DNA of 64,000 bases, from contig VNWV01000006.1 of assembly GCA_009801085.1 (NCBI GenBank), positions 1,612,001-1,676,000 of the forward strand, read 5' to 3'. Each line of letters opens with the position of its first letter. Positions within the stretch are counted from its first letter, which is position 1. The position numbers were made by a program, and so were the translations under genes. This DNA is from Lasiodiplodia sp. COLG20 (Eukaryota; Ascomycota; Dothideomycetes; Botryosphaeriales; Botryosphaeriaceae). Of the stretch, positions 34,211 through 47,386 are shown piece by piece. The notes under the pieces are model-generated. The model worked only from the letters and a program-made list of their open reading frames with translations, ran no database searches and had not been told where the DNA came from.

Positions 34211-37200
34211 CTAGACCACACTTCCAGCCCGACTACCGCCGGGAGTGGACTTCTTGCTGTTCTCGGCCTTGCGCCTCTCCTTGTAGATCGTGAACATGGT
34301 CTTCCTCGGCTTGTTCCCTTTGGCGCCGCCACCACTGCCACCACCGCCACCACTTGTCGAATGGTTTGGAGGTGGCGGAGCAGGCATGCCATTCGGCCGC
34401 TTCTCCTTGGTAGCCTTTGTCGTCATTGTTGACGACGATGATGCCGGCCGTGCTGGTGGTGGCGGTGAGCCGTCTCCGTCCCTCTTCCTCTTGTTGTTGG
34501 GGTTGGTTATGGTAGGCAGTCCCTTCGCGGCCGATCCCGTACCCGCCGCCGCCGTCTGCTGCGGACCGGACGTAGCCGGCCGCGGCGGCGGCGGCTTTGC
34601 GGACGCGGCACGGGCTGACGATGCCACCAGTGCTGACCTTGCGGCCGATGCCGAGGTTGGAGGAGGTCGGGGGTTATTTTGAGCGCCGCGGACGGTCAAC
34701 TGATGGGCCGTGGGGGCGGGTGGCTTGGGTGGCGGCCTGGTAGCGGGTGCGGGAGGAGCGGGCTGAGGCGGCTTTTGAGGAAATGGCTCCGCGGTGGTGG
34801 AAGTAGCCGCCGTCTGAGCGTGATTGGAGGCGGATGAAGGGCCCGCGGCCGGGAGGGGGGTGCTGGTCCAGGGAGCGGGCATCTGGTTGGCGTTATGTCG
34901 GAGCGGTGAACCGACCACACCCTGCTGTAGATTGCCATTCTTGCGCTTGTTCTGCCGCTTGAGCTTTTTGGGACGGTGATTGTCCTTACCTCCCGGGGCG
35001 CTGTTGAACGGCGGCGAGAATGTCGGAGGAAGGCTCCTCTCTGGTACGTGCTCCATACGCGAGATGTTGGAGTGGATGATTGGTCTCAAAGGTCTACCCT
35101 GCTCGACAAAGAACTTCTCCAGCATAGCTGAGTTCATGACCCCTTTGCTGAATTTTGGCATAGGTATTGACTCCCCGTAGTACTTGTGCCATGGGAGAGG
35201 ATCAATGCCTTCGTCGCCGCACTCCTCCGTGTATTTCCTGTAGTCAGTCCTGGACCTGATTATGTAGTCATCCCACAGAAAGGGGTGAAGACCACGGTCC
35301 TGACTTCGGAGCCACTCCAACTGACCACAGAGGTTTTCAAAGTGCTTGCGATTTCCAGTATACTCAGGATAAACTTGGCTGAACTGACCGAAGGTGCTAC
35401 TTGGCTCTGTCATATCGGAATTTTCGCGAGGGGGCCCGGTTGGCATGCTGATTGTCCGTTCTACATCATCGGCATTCGGTGGCGGTTGTATTGTGTCCAC
35501 GTCACCAGGAGGGTTCACTGGAACATCAGTAGCCGCGCTTCGTTGCGGTTCCGTGACAGGTACAGCCTTTTCCTTCGCAAGAGAGGGCACTGCATCGCTA
35601 GGTGCCGGCGTGCTGTCGGGAATACCAAGAGCTGCTTGCGGGCTGTCCTGAGCCTCGACGTGCTGTGGATTCAAGTGACCTTGTGGTAGTGTTTCCTTGA
35701 CGTGACTAATGTTTTCGGGTGCATTTGCTTGCTGAGCTTCAGCAGCACTAGATCCGATGCGGGAAACTTGAGGCTGTGCTTCAGCAGGAACATCTATATC
35801 CATTCCATCGGGAGAAGCAGGTCGTGGAATGACACCTGTTTCCATAGGTGACAAAGGTGACCAATCATCCTCCTCAACGACTTCAGTCTTGACCTTCGTA
35901 GGTGCCTTGGCTACAGCTGTACTCGAACCTTCGCCGCTTGACGTCGGTCGCTGTGCAGCAGAAGCAGAGGGCTGCCTTGACTCACGAGTGGTCTGCGGGT
36001 CCTCCTCAGCAGGCTCCTTCTTCATCTGTACGGGCGCTCTAGAACTTGGCGAATTGGGGGAATGTGTTGATGAGATGCCAGCGTCAGATCCAGCTCGATC
36101 TGACGCAGAGCTGGAAACCCGGCGTTGTCGAGGCACATTCGGTGTGACAGCTCTGTATCCTCCGTCGCTGTGGAATTTGCGCCTCAATTCATGTAAAGAA
36201 GTAAGAGGTTCTTGCGATACGGGCACATCTTGGCTGAAGTGAAAGTTTGTGCCAGACTTCTTGGCTCGCTTGCGGGACTCGTGCGGAGGCGACGGGGACT
36301 GTACTTCTCGCTTGATGGGCGGGTCCTTGGGGCGATGGTGAGTTGGCGAACCGTCTGCTGAAGAATTCCTGTTTTGCGAAGCCCTTCTATGTAGGACTAC
36401 AGGACTCGTCGGGGTATGTTGGTTTTGAAGTGAAGGTGATGCTAGGCCTCGTCGCTGAGACAACCGACTCGACTGTTCATTCTGGATTTGACGCTCCACC
36501 GCATCTTCTTGATCCGGAAAGGATACCATCTTGCTCTCAGCAGCGCCGTCAAAAGTGACTACGCGTTGAGTTGTGTTCCGTGGTGTTCTTTCGGCCTCAT
36601 ATGAGCATGGTATGACAGGTGCAGAAGATGAGGTATGATGCTCCTTGTGCGGCGGTGGTTGGGGTGGTTGTGTCACGGGAGGGGTCTTGCCTGAGATAGA
36701 TGAAGTTGTCACTTGCAAGGGACGAGTGATTTCTGGAAGGTGCAGATGTGTGTATGGCTTCCCAGAGGAAACATGCCGTGACACCTGATTCAAAGGGTTA
36801 TTTTTGCGACTGCCAGGATCGCCCACTTCACCCGCCGGACTTTGCAACGATCGCTTTCTATACGAAAGAGGCATCGGGACAGATGTTTCTAAGTCGGAAT
36901 CATCGTCCATTGGATCCTCTTGTGATTGAGCTTTCGAGACCGTACGCGGTGGGGATGAGGGAATATCAGCAGTTTGATGGTGAGAGCTTTCTGTCCCTCT
37001 TGTCAGAGGACACGCATCTCTCTCTTCTCCGTCCTGCTCCTCAGGAAAACTGCTATCCGGCGGTAGGTCGGCTTGGCGTTTCTTTGTTCGAACAGGAGAA
37101 GAACTCCAGGGATAATTTACAGTCGGTGAAGATGAAATCACATCTACCACAGCGTCTGCCATCGCGGGACTTGAAGGAGCATTTTCAACCACAGCGTCTG

Positions 37201-38842
37201 CTATCGCGGGACTTGAAGGAGCATTTTCAACCACAGCTGACTGATCTCCTTGGTACGGGCTGTTGTTTTCCGGTGGATTCAGACTCTGCTTCTGTTCTTC
37301 TAATCTTGCTGTGAGGGTCATCAATATGTGGTTTGGTACGTTGGCCACGGGATAGTGGAACCCGACAAGCGCAGGGAAAATAGAACTCGGCTTCTTCAAA
37401 ATCTCCTCCTGGTCCTGCGGTATCTTGGAGGCTGAACGAGTAGCAGGTAGCACGCAATTCCATCGGGGATGCTGGAAAAATCGCCTTTCGCATTTCGAAG
37501 AAGCTTGCGTTGAATGAGCGTTCTCAACTGTGGGCAGCACAGTTGGAAGGCTAGAATTAGTTGTGGGTACAGTCGAACTACTGTCCACAGGGATCTGATA
37601 CGAAGTAGGCGTGTTGTTGTTGTCGGCAGGGCCTTTGGACACTTGACCCTCTGCGGAGACTTTGGGGTCTCTGTGGGCATCACCTTTATCCGGGTTAGGC
37701 TGCTCGATAGGATCTTTCGATTCCCCGCTGTTGATCGTGCCATTAATTTCCCCATCCAGGCCAGTGAGGCCAGAAGCGTCCTCCTCAGTGTGCATGACCA
37801 CGACATCTTCCTCTTCATGCTCTTCTTCAGCCACATCTTCTCGCAGGTTTGTTTTGGGTATTTGGCTCTTTGATTGTGACGAGGCTGAGTCTGCACGCTG
37901 TGGTGCTATCTTTGGGAGAGCTGATGGAAGCATCGCCTCATTCATTGGCCCACCACGCTGTTGCTTCAAAAGTGCAAGCAGATTCAAATTATCCGCTGGC
38001 TTGGGTTGCACTTTTCCCTTTGCGCTCGTTTGCTGGCCCGGCTCCCTTTTTATGGTAGGAGTTTTCGGTGCGGCGCCATTGCCTCTATTTCCGAGATCAT
38101 GCAACTGAGAAGATGGCCTCTGTGTCGCGAGGTTTCTAAGAACAGGCAACTGAGAAAATGGCCCCTGTGTCGCGAAAAGGCTTTGGCTGGCTTCTGTGAC
38201 TTCTCCTTGGGATGAAACGTCGCCGTCAGAATCTTCGCTGTCCTCAGAAGCTTCCCCGTGAAATTTTCTGAGCAGTGTCCTAATCTTGGGCGAAGTTACA
38301 ATCGATTTCGGGTGACCGAATGTAGGAGATCCGTAAGCACCATGGAACTGGGCATCCTTTAAGAGGAGATGAATTTGGTCCTCGTTGCTTGTATTGAAAC
38401 GGGGTATAGTGATCTCGAAATCCCTCATCTGGATCATACCGCCTTCGATGTTTTGACACTTCCGCTTTTCGAAATCTTTCCATAAATGCCGCGAGAATCT
38501 TATCTTAATGGAGAATTCGCCGTCTGATACAATGGCATCAACCGGTGCGTCTGCTTCCAGTTGGGTAAACTAGGAATGAGTGAGCTGGTGCGGCCTGTCA
38601 AAAGTGGCGGTATGACCAACCTCTACAAGCTGGACTAATGCCCTGTCTCCTTCGTTCCTAAAGGCCGAGATCCGGAGATTACTTCCATCATCCTCGACGA
38701 AATATCTGAGCTGCTGTGATGCGGTATATTCCGCTCTCTGGTTTGGGTCTGTCTTCCGCATAACTAAAGCGCTGTCGACTTCCTCTGCCACGGCTACAGC
38801 GAGCCATGGCTTCAGCGGGCCGAAAGTTCTTGGGGGAGGCAT
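34211..38842 (-). CDS. Probable shelterin subunit, TPP1/Tpz1-like
   Basis: Likely a telomere-protection protein of the TPP1/ACD (Tpz1) family. The model joins 38842-38621 and 38569-34211, giving 1526 residues, with a 51-bp intron between QLVE and FTQLEAD. The N-terminal 130 or so residues match my memory of the fungal TPP1 OB-fold: LKPWL near the start, then APVDAIVSDGEFSIKIRF, then IEGGMIQMRDFEITIPRF. The remainder is long, Ser/Pro-rich and mostly disordered. A conserved-looking patch near residue 1160 (FGQFSQVYPEYTGNRKHFEN … DRGLHPFLWDDYIIRS) may be a partner-binding region. The C-terminus is Pro/Ala-rich and basic. It contains short internal tandem repeats. It is divergent from FAB1. Alternatives are another OB-fold protein or an unrelated nuclear protein; no domain search was run. 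Confidence 0.6.
37150..37233 (-). repeat. 42-bp in-frame tandem repeat in the TPP1-like gene
   Basis: Two nearly identical 42-bp units (37150-37191 and 37192-37233) encode the repeat ENAPSSPA(I/M)ADAVV. The near identity suggests a recent in-frame duplication in a disordered region. Confidence 0.85.
38101..38178 (-). repeat. 45-bp imperfect tandem repeat in the TPP1-like gene
   Basis: Units starting at 38101 and 38146 share GCAACTGAGAARATGGCCYC and then TGTGTCGCGA. They encode related ATQ(G/R)P(F/S)SQL peptides near residue 180. Confidence 0.75.
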
Positions 38843-39575
38843 TGTCTCTACAGCGCTGCGAACGCGTTGCAGCGGCTATTGCATCATCGTCTTCGGGCAA
38901 CTGATAGCGCGCGCGTGCGGCGCAATTCGTCCAGAGCAGAGGGCGCTTGTCGGCGCAGGAATGGACCAGGCTGCGCGGAGAAAACACAAGGGCGTGTCGA
39001 TATGGATCGAAGAGCCGGTCTTCTCGTGGCGAACTTGGGAATATCTTGGGATGGCGTGCGGGAGTCGAATGGCAAGGCGGAGCGGGGATGCTGCAGTCGC
39101 GGGCAATTGCGGCGACGCGTGCGGGGGACGCGCCTGCCCGTGACACGGTGGGCTCGAGTCAAGGCGCGCGAGTCAGGGTCCAGCGCGGCGCGGCGAAAAT
39201 GTCGGACCGGGCTGCAGGTGGACCATGGATGGCAGCTGCGCGAGGCGTCATCTGCCAAGCTCGCCTTGCGGATCGTCCCCCAGCCTGCGCTTGTTGTGCT
39301 GGTGGGCGAACGTGCACCCACTTTCGTGCTGTGTGGTGTCTCCAGTGTCCGAACCAGAACGCAGCTTTCCGTCCACGCCTGTTGCCCATGCCTGTGCAAG
39401 CTGTGCGAACCGCCGAGGCCCACGAGCCCATCGCTACCTTTGAACGCTCGTAGCCCGCCACCCCGCCGAGTCGGTCGTTCCCCGATCTTCCATGAGAATC
39501 ACGCGCCGCCAGTCTATCGACACTTTATAATCTGTCTCCAGAGACCTGATGCTGTAGTCATCCGTCCCCAGCACC
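38843..39575. promoter_or_regulatory. Divergent promoter region of TPP1-like gene and FAB1
   Basis: This is 733 bp between two start codons pointing apart. It is GC-rich on the left and becomes pyrimidine-rich towards FAB1, with ACTTTATAATCTG at 39520-39532 as a possible TATA element about 45 bp upstream of the FAB1 ATG. Reading frames here (for example 38867-39760) overlap the promoter and are not convincing. Confidence 0.4.
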
Positions 39576-42500
39576 ATGCCCTCCTCTCACATCCAGGATG
39601 TGCCCAGCCCGTCCACATCAACCCTCCGCCTCTCTCTCGGTCCTCTTGGGCGCACATCCCGCAGAGGATCCATTGCCTCGCTGTCGTCCCGTGCACCAGT
39701 GGACAAGGAAGTTCTGCGGGAAGCCCTGGACCAGATACACACGTCCGCCTCACGTTCTGAGACGCTCACCACCTTCGACCAGTTTGCCTCGCCGCCACCG
39801 CCATCCATTCATGAGAGCAAGGGCATAACCGGGGACCTGGTGCAGGGTGGGTTGAGCGGGTTGTATAATAGGTTCAGGACGTCGTATGGAAGAGGCAAAG
39901 AGGTGGCTGCGGCCCCGCCCAGTCCCACCGTTGGCTACGACAGCGATGGTTCAGTGGCCAGCTCCAGGGCGAATGGGAAGCACAAGGCATCCAGGAGCAT
40001 AGCAGGAACGACCGTGTCCTCGCCTGTTCTCTTGTCGTCGCCGGCCCAATCGCACATCCACTCCCCGCTGGCGAATACCTTCAAAGAAGCTGCCGGGTCT
40101 GCTCTTCCTGTGTCGTCTGAAACCTCGAGTAACTCGCGTGCTTCTATAAGCACGCCCCAATCTCCTCTGCCACTCCAAGCCAAGTCAAAACCGCTTCTGT
40201 CTCTCGCGCCTGTTGAACATGCCATGGGGCGAGCTATTAGTAGCTCCAGATCTGGCTCAATATCTGAACAACATCCGGTCAGACGTGCAAGTCATTCCAC
40301 GACGTCATCTCAAATGGAAAGGAATGCACCCCCTCGGAGCATACCCCGCAGTCAGCCAGACCAACTGCCCGACAGATCAAGGTCCTCACGCGCCAGTCGA
40401 GTGTCAGAGGATGACGACTCCAGCGTGTTTGGGGAGGAGGATATGGTTCTCGTGGACGAGCTTCCCCTCAACGATGCTGGGAGCTTCTTTGGCGTTCGTT
40501 CTGATCTTTCGCAGGGCCAACCAGGGCCGGTCGTACATAGTGCCCCCCTTACAAGAAAGAACAGCCAAACGGCGCCGACTAACTTTGCGAGGGATCTAAA
40601 TGAAGCGCTCCCCGGACAACCAAACATCGGAGAAGCACTCAGCGAGGGTACTGTGAAAAACGTCCACCCAGACACGCCCACGTCTGCAAAGAGTGGTGCT
40701 TCCAGACCGCCCATGGTATCGATTGGTCCGTCACATTTGCCGGGATTCCGCCCATCTCGCGCTTCGTCATCAGACGGCATGAGTTCGCTCACGACAGTCG
40801 CTCCGGCGCAGCCCCGCCACGCAACATTCCAGGACGACCACCACCGGTCTGTTTCTCAAACCAGGCAACCCGATATGCGGAGCAGCAACAGCACTCTTGC
40901 TCAGATGAAGCGCCGGGTTCTTGGCAAGGAGTTCTGGATGAGGGATGAAAACGCAAAGGACTGTTTCTACTGTGGCGAGGTCTTCTCCACCTTTCGCAGA
41001 AAGCACCATTGCCGTACGTGCGGCCAGATTTTCGATGCAAAATGTACGTCTCTGGTTTCCGGGAAGGTCTTCGGACAGTCCGGAAATATCAGGGTGTGCA
41101 AGCCGTGTGAGGCCATCATCAACGGCAACGAAGATGATTCTTCGGATTACTCAGAAGACGCCGATCAGAGCTCACTTTTCGAGAGTGAGGCCTTGTCAAA
41201 GCCTCTTGACCGGAGAAATTCAGTGGGCACAGATGCGTCGAAAGGGGACGTTGCCAAGGGACCACCTGGTGTCAAGGCAAGGGATCATACCAAGATCGGG
41301 ACGCCAATGATGGGTATCCCCACATCGCGAAAACCAGGAGAGAAGCGACTACGGTCTGCGGTGATCGAATTCAACACTGGCCACCCAGCCCTACCGCGGC
41401 CGAGCTCCTCAAGATCGTTGCGTTCGTTGAGCATGAGGCCGCTATCCTCGTCTGGGCACAGGAGACATCACTCGCGACACCAGCACATGCGCAGTCTAAA
41501 GGATGATCGTGCCCCGTTTCACCGCCATCAAACAGAAGAGCTTGAGAAGCGTTCCATGCTGCCTGCTTTTCACAATGACAGCATCATCGACCCCGACCTC
41601 GCTGCATTCATGTCCGACGAAGACTCTAGCGAGGACGAGACGCCCAGCATTTTCGCTGCGTTGAGCAATGACCCGCAAGAGACTAACGAAGGTGACAGAA
41701 ATGGGCTCGGTGGGCTCTTGGCGGCAATCAAGAAAGGCAAGTCACGCGCCGGGGACAGGAGTATCGCAGCCCAATTGGCAGCTCCCATGCGCGACCTTGA
41801 CGCGGCTAGCATTTCAAGTCGGCATATTCCCCGCCAACACCGCCGCCGCAACCTCAGCGTCAGCAGCCTGACACACAGGCCCTCACCGCGACGGACCAAG
41901 AGCAACAGCCTACTCAAGCCTTTCGGCATCAACCTCGCAAGCATCGTCGGCGGACAGCCCGGAACCATGTCCACTCTTGCCCAGGTCAGTGGAGGTGGGT
42001 CCAAGATGGTCCGCAGTGCTTCAATGCGCGGCGAACACGCGCCTGCCGTCGAGCTCAACCGAGCAAGCTTGCAACACGTCCGAAAACTCCTTCGGCAGAT
42101 GCTCCAGGATTCGAATGTCGCCGCAGCCTCCAGCTGGGAGAAGGCCCTGATGCCAATTCTCTTGCGATGCACTGATGACGTCAACCCAGACGTCCAGCGG
42201 AGCGACGACATCGATATTCGACACTACATCAAACTGAAGAAAATCCCGGGTGGAAGGCCAGGCGATACGTCATACATTTCAGGCGTTGTGTTTACCAAGA
42301 ACGTGGCGCTGAAGAGCATGCCGCGAAGCATTCCTCAGCCTCGCGTGCTTATCGTCACGTTTCCCATTGAATACGCGCGTCATCAACAGCACTTCATGAG
42401 TCTTGAGCCAGTCATAGCACAAGAACGGGAGTTCCTGCGTAACCTTGTTGGCCGCATTGCCGCGCTCAATCCCCAGGTTCTGCTTGTCCAGCGCAATGTC

Positions 42501-45500
42501 TCCGGCTTAGCCTTGCAATACCTGGAAGAGGCCAACATCACCGTCATTCACAACATCAAGGCATCGGTCCTCAACGCTGTCTCTCGATGTCTCCAGATCA
42601 GAATGATCTCATCCATCGATAAACTTGCAACCGATCCATCGACCCTAGGCCAGTGTCAAAGCTTCGATGTCAAGACGTATGTGCACGGACGCGTCAAGAA
42701 GACCTACATCTACTTGTCTGGATGCAAGAAGGAGCTTGGCTGCACCATTGTCCTCCGCGGCACGGATACTACCACTTTGCGGAAACTCAAGCAAATCACC
42801 GAGTTCCTCTGCTATGTCGTGTACAACCTCAAGCTAGAGACTTGTCTCATGCGCGACGAGTTTGTGTTGATACCATCCTCTATAGAAGGCACAGGTGATA
42901 AGCCCGGGAAGCAGGCAGACGAGCTGACTGCCCAGGGTGGCGAGGTCGCGAAGCCCGCAGCTCTGTCGGGTGCGAATGGCAGCCCAGACAATAATCCAAC
43001 CATTCAGGTCCAGGATGAAACAGGGCAACCAACCGATGCACAAGCCGATGATGCGACATCGATCCAGACTTCCGAGTGGTCACAAACAAGGTCGGAAATC
43101 CAGCAGCAATATCAAGAACAGGGCCAGCCCTTAGAGCATACTTCTGAGCAGGCTAAAGCAATCACTTCAAGCCAAGAGCTGGCAATTCCTGAGGATGTGC
43201 CCATGCCTTCCTTCTATGGCGACATGGTTGAGAAGCATAGAACAAAGATCCTGTCCGCTTCGCCGTTCATCAAATTTATGCAGCCATACCTCCTCACCCA
43301 AGCAAGAGAACAGGAGAGACGCCTTGCCTACCTTAGGCGCTTGCGTGATCAGTACAGCCAAATCCAGGACGAAGAAGACGAAGAGCAAGATTCGCACGAG
43401 AGGTTCGAGCTTGTGCAGCCGGAGATGGTTCACACAGTTGTGCAGAAAGCTTCAAGACAAGTTCGCGACTTCCTACATGCCGTGCATGATGCGGAATACG
43501 ACAAGGCGATGCACAACTATTTGACCCAAAAGAGGCAGTGGGAGGCATATCTCTCTGCGAACAGCGACCTCTTCGACCCCTTCACCCACCAGAAAATCGC
43601 CGTGCTCTACAGCGTCGTTAACTCGGTAACCTCCACGCCTTGCATCGGCCCTGAAATCATCTCGTTGGAATTTTACAAGGAGCACGACCTCGACCATGGT
43701 TTTGCTGCAGATTGCACACTTGGTCAGTATGTGGAGGATCTTTGCTACACCGCGAACCAGATATGCACTGCAAACGGTTGCGGCAAGAAGATGGTCGAGC
43801 ATCATCGACATTACATACATGGCGAGGGTCAAATGAGTGTCGTTGTCGAAAAGTACCCCTCTAAGATTCGCGGTCTCCACAACACGATGCTCATGTGGAG
43901 CAGCTGCCGAGTTTGTGGCCAAGAAACCCAAACGATCCCCATGTCTGAGAGCACTTGGAAGTACTCATTTGCCAAGTATCTGGAATTGACCTTCTGGAGC
44001 ACTAATCTGCACCCTCGAGCTGATATTTGTCCTCACGATATCCACCGCAATCATGTTCGGTACTTTGGATTTAACAACATCGCCTTGCGGATCCAGTTCG
44101 ACCCTATCGAGCTTTACGAAGTCATCGTTCCAAGACCTACCATTACCTGGAAAGTTGATCGAGATCTAAGACTCAAGAACGAACAATTCTCCAGGATTGA
44201 GGACCGCCTAGACAAATTCATGGCGTCGGTGAAGGCTCGTATCAAGAGTATCAGAGTCGACAGCGTCGTTCCGGAGAAGCACGAGGCATGCAAGGCCGAG
44301 ATCGCAAATCTGATGAAGCGTGCCAATGATGAACAAGATTTCCTACGCCGCAAACTTCAAGACAAGTACATGTGTTCGCGGTACTACGAAATCATTCCCC
44401 TCAATCGAGCTATCAGGGCTATTCACGAGAAGGCTTTGGCCTGGGATGACACCTTCGCAAAGTTTGAGAAGGCGTTCTTCCCGTCGGAGAAGGATATCCA
44501 GCGACTTGCCGTGCTACAGCTGAAGAAGATTTTCTTGGACCGAGATGAGTCGCAGACATCGGTTAACTCAATAGAAGAAGGCGTTGAGGAAGCACCTGCT
44601 GTGCTAGACGGTGGCCAAGTTACTGAAAAGGATGGCGAGAACATTACGGCCGCGACCCCTACCGGCATGTCTCCGGAACAGACTCGCGATGTGCTCGCGT
44701 CAGTTGTGGAGCAAGACCAGCACTATAAAGACGCAGAGAAAGCAGCGGCGGAAAGCCAAGCGCCATCGCAACCTGCGCCGGATCCGGATGTTGCAGTACA
44801 AGACCACGCACCGTCTGCGCCACCTGCTCCGACATTGGATCAGACTGACGCTGTCGAACGTGAGGAAGTGCGACACCTTGACCTCGCCGTCCCTGCCGAT
44901 ACTCCCTCTTCGCCCAAGACTCAGTCTCTGCAAGCAAGTCAAGAACTGCAAGTTCCTGGAGCGGATCTCTCGAGGACGTCTACTGCCACTGGATCTACCA
45001 TCGCTCACCCAGCTCCGCTCTCCCGAACTGTTTCAGATCTCGTTGAACAGATGCGCGGTGGTGGAGACTATCAAACAACATCTGCGGAAGGGGTTCCAGA
45101 GTCGCGCATTCCACGCCTGGTCGACATGTCGAAGCGTGAGCCTGGGTCCACGTTGATCAACCGAGCTCAGTCATCTACCGGCATCGCACGCATGCAGCAG
45201 GGAGCAAACAATTCTTCGAGCACAACAGTGGCGACATCAAGCTCTGGCAAATCTGACTCTACAAAGCCGAGTCTCACTGAGTCAGCGCGAGCTCTCGAGG
45301 AACGTATGTCCAAAAGACTCGGCCTTGGCTCCTTGCGGTCCAATAAGAGTACTCACTCAATGATCCCTCGCTCCGTTCCCAGCACCAGTAACTCCAAGCC
45401 AAATAATCCCAAGGTCTCTACACTTGCCAAGCACTTCGAGCAGCTCAGTAAGGAATTTGAAAGGCAACGCCTGCGTGAGAGGCACCAGCGGGCTGCGAAG

Positions 45501-47386
45501 AGCCGGCAGGCACGTGCCTATCCTTTGGCTTCTTCCAAGCCCATCGTCGAGATCTACCGTGATGCCGCCGATGCGGTTCAGGAGAAGGAGTCTGACGAAG
45601 ACTTAACATCTTCAACGCCTCCTCCCCGCCTCAGTGCAGACACCAGCACGCTGAATGAGAGCAGCTACACTTCGACAACTACCCCAACCTTGGAATCACA
45701 ATCACCTGTCGAGAGGCATCACGAGGAACCAGTTGAACACACGAAGCGAACGGACGGCACGGAAAGTGTCACAGATACTGCCAGCCTGCACCATCACTCC
45801 GATGTGGAAGGTGACGCAAGCGACGTTGAGAATATCCTTGAGGACATCGGTATTCCTGACATCTCGGATGGCTCCGGAATCCTGCCGCCCATGGACTCCT
45901 CCACTGATTTGAGCATTGACCTTCCCAGGCACGAGAAGTCGTTCATGATGAAGATGCTGAACAACTTCTGGTCTGAACGCTCGGCCAGTGGCTGGACGCC
46001 TTTGGATTACCCATTCGCGCCCATTGAGCACGTCTGGGAGGATTCGGACATCATCGTCCGCGAGGATGAGCCTAGCTCGATCATTGCTTTGGCTTTGTCG
46101 AACGGAGACTACCAGGGCAAGCTGCAGGAGTTCCGAAGCGAGCTTGGTGATTGCGGGGATTATGACAGTGAACACAGCGTAAATTCGGAAGAGGCAAACA
46201 TCGAACACAATCTGCGGCACAAATCCAACACGAACATCAAGTACGTGTTCCAGAACCGTAGTGTTCGGGCTACGTGCAAGATCTTCTTTGCCCAATCGTT
46301 CGATGCCATGCGCCGGAAGTGTGGTGTAGCGGATCGCTTTGTCGAGTCCATGTCTCGATGCTTGAAGTGGGACTCCAAGGGTGGCAAGACCAAGTCGCTC
46401 TTCCTCAAGACGCTGGATGACCGCTTCGTCCTCAAGTCGCTCTCGCAAATCGAGGTCAGCGCCTTCCTCAAGTTCGCACCCGACTACTTCTCGTTCATCC
46501 ACCAGAACCTCTTCAACAACCTTCCCTCGGTCATCGCCAAGATGTTCGGCCTATTCCAAGTCACCATCAAGAACCCTGCCAGCGGTCGTGACTTCGACTG
46601 CTTCATGCTTGTCATGGAGAATTTGTTCTACGACCGCGGCAATGACCTACGCCGCTTCGATCTCAAGGGTTCGATGCGCAACCGCAAGATCCAGAGCACC
46701 GGCGAGCAAGACGAAGTGTTGCTGGACGAGAACTTGGTCGACATCATCTTCGAGAAGCCCATCTTCGTCCGTGAGCACACGAAGAAGACGCTCACGCTCA
46801 GCGTCTACAACGACACGCTCTTCCTCAGCAAGCAGAACGTCATGGACTACTCGCTCATGGCCGGCTTCAACGACTCGAACCGCGAGATCGTCGTTGGTAT
46901 CATTGGTAAGTCACCCAACCCCCTCACCACCCCAGTCAACCTTCAAAACACAACAGCAGCAACTAACACAAACACCCCCAAAAAGACTGCATCCGCACGT
47001 ACACGTGGGACAAGAAGCTCGAGACGTGGATCAAGGACCGCGGCAAGAACAAGCCGACGGTCACGTCGCCCAAGGACTACCGCCAGCGCTTCCGCGTCGC
47101 CATGTCCAGCTACATCCTGCAGGCGCCCGACTTCTGGCACGCCTTCAACACGGCCGTCGCCAGCGGCGCGCCGCCCGCCGCCATCGCGCCGCACCAGCCA
47201 CAGCAGCAACAGCAGGGGCTGATCCAATCGCCGGCTGAGAAGATGTTTGCGAATGGGAATGGCGAGCAGGCCGCGGCGCAGGGGCAGGGGGTGCCTGGTG
47301 CTGCGCTGGACAGGAGAGAGCCGGTGGTGCCAATCGAGGCGGAGGCGGAGATGGGGTTGGGAGGCATGATGATGGAGAGGGGGTGA
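39576..47386 (+). CDS. FAB1: 1-phosphatidylinositol-3-phosphate 5-kinase (Fab1/PIKfyve)
   Basis: Makes PI(3,5)P2 from PI3P on vacuolar and endosomal membranes, controlling vacuole size and acidification. The model joins 39576-46905 and 46986-47386, giving 2576 residues. Domains in order: a Ser-rich N-terminus ([20 protein letters not shown]); a FYVE zinc finger at about 451-515 ([20 protein letters not shown], the RKHHCR core binding PI3P); a Cpn60/TCP-1-like domain at about 890-1105 ([26 protein letters not shown]); a Cys/His-rich stretch near 1390-1500; and the PIPK kinase domain at about 2210-2480 ([25 protein letters not shown]). The 80-bp intron (branch CTAAC) splits the Asp codon of the IID metal-binding motif; splicing then gives [12 protein letters not shown]. 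Reading through the intron would replace the C-terminus. Identification is firm. Confidence 0.96.

Noticed and set aside
34290..34682. 130-codon plus-strand frame
   Set aside because: Antisense to the low-complexity C-terminus of the TPP1-like gene.
38867..39760. 297-codon plus-strand open frame
   Set aside because: It overlaps the divergent promoter and the FAB1 start in another frame and has no domain or protein-like pattern.
46381..47238. 285-codon plus-strand open frame
   Set aside because: A shadow frame of the FAB1 kinase domain, Ser/Arg-rich.
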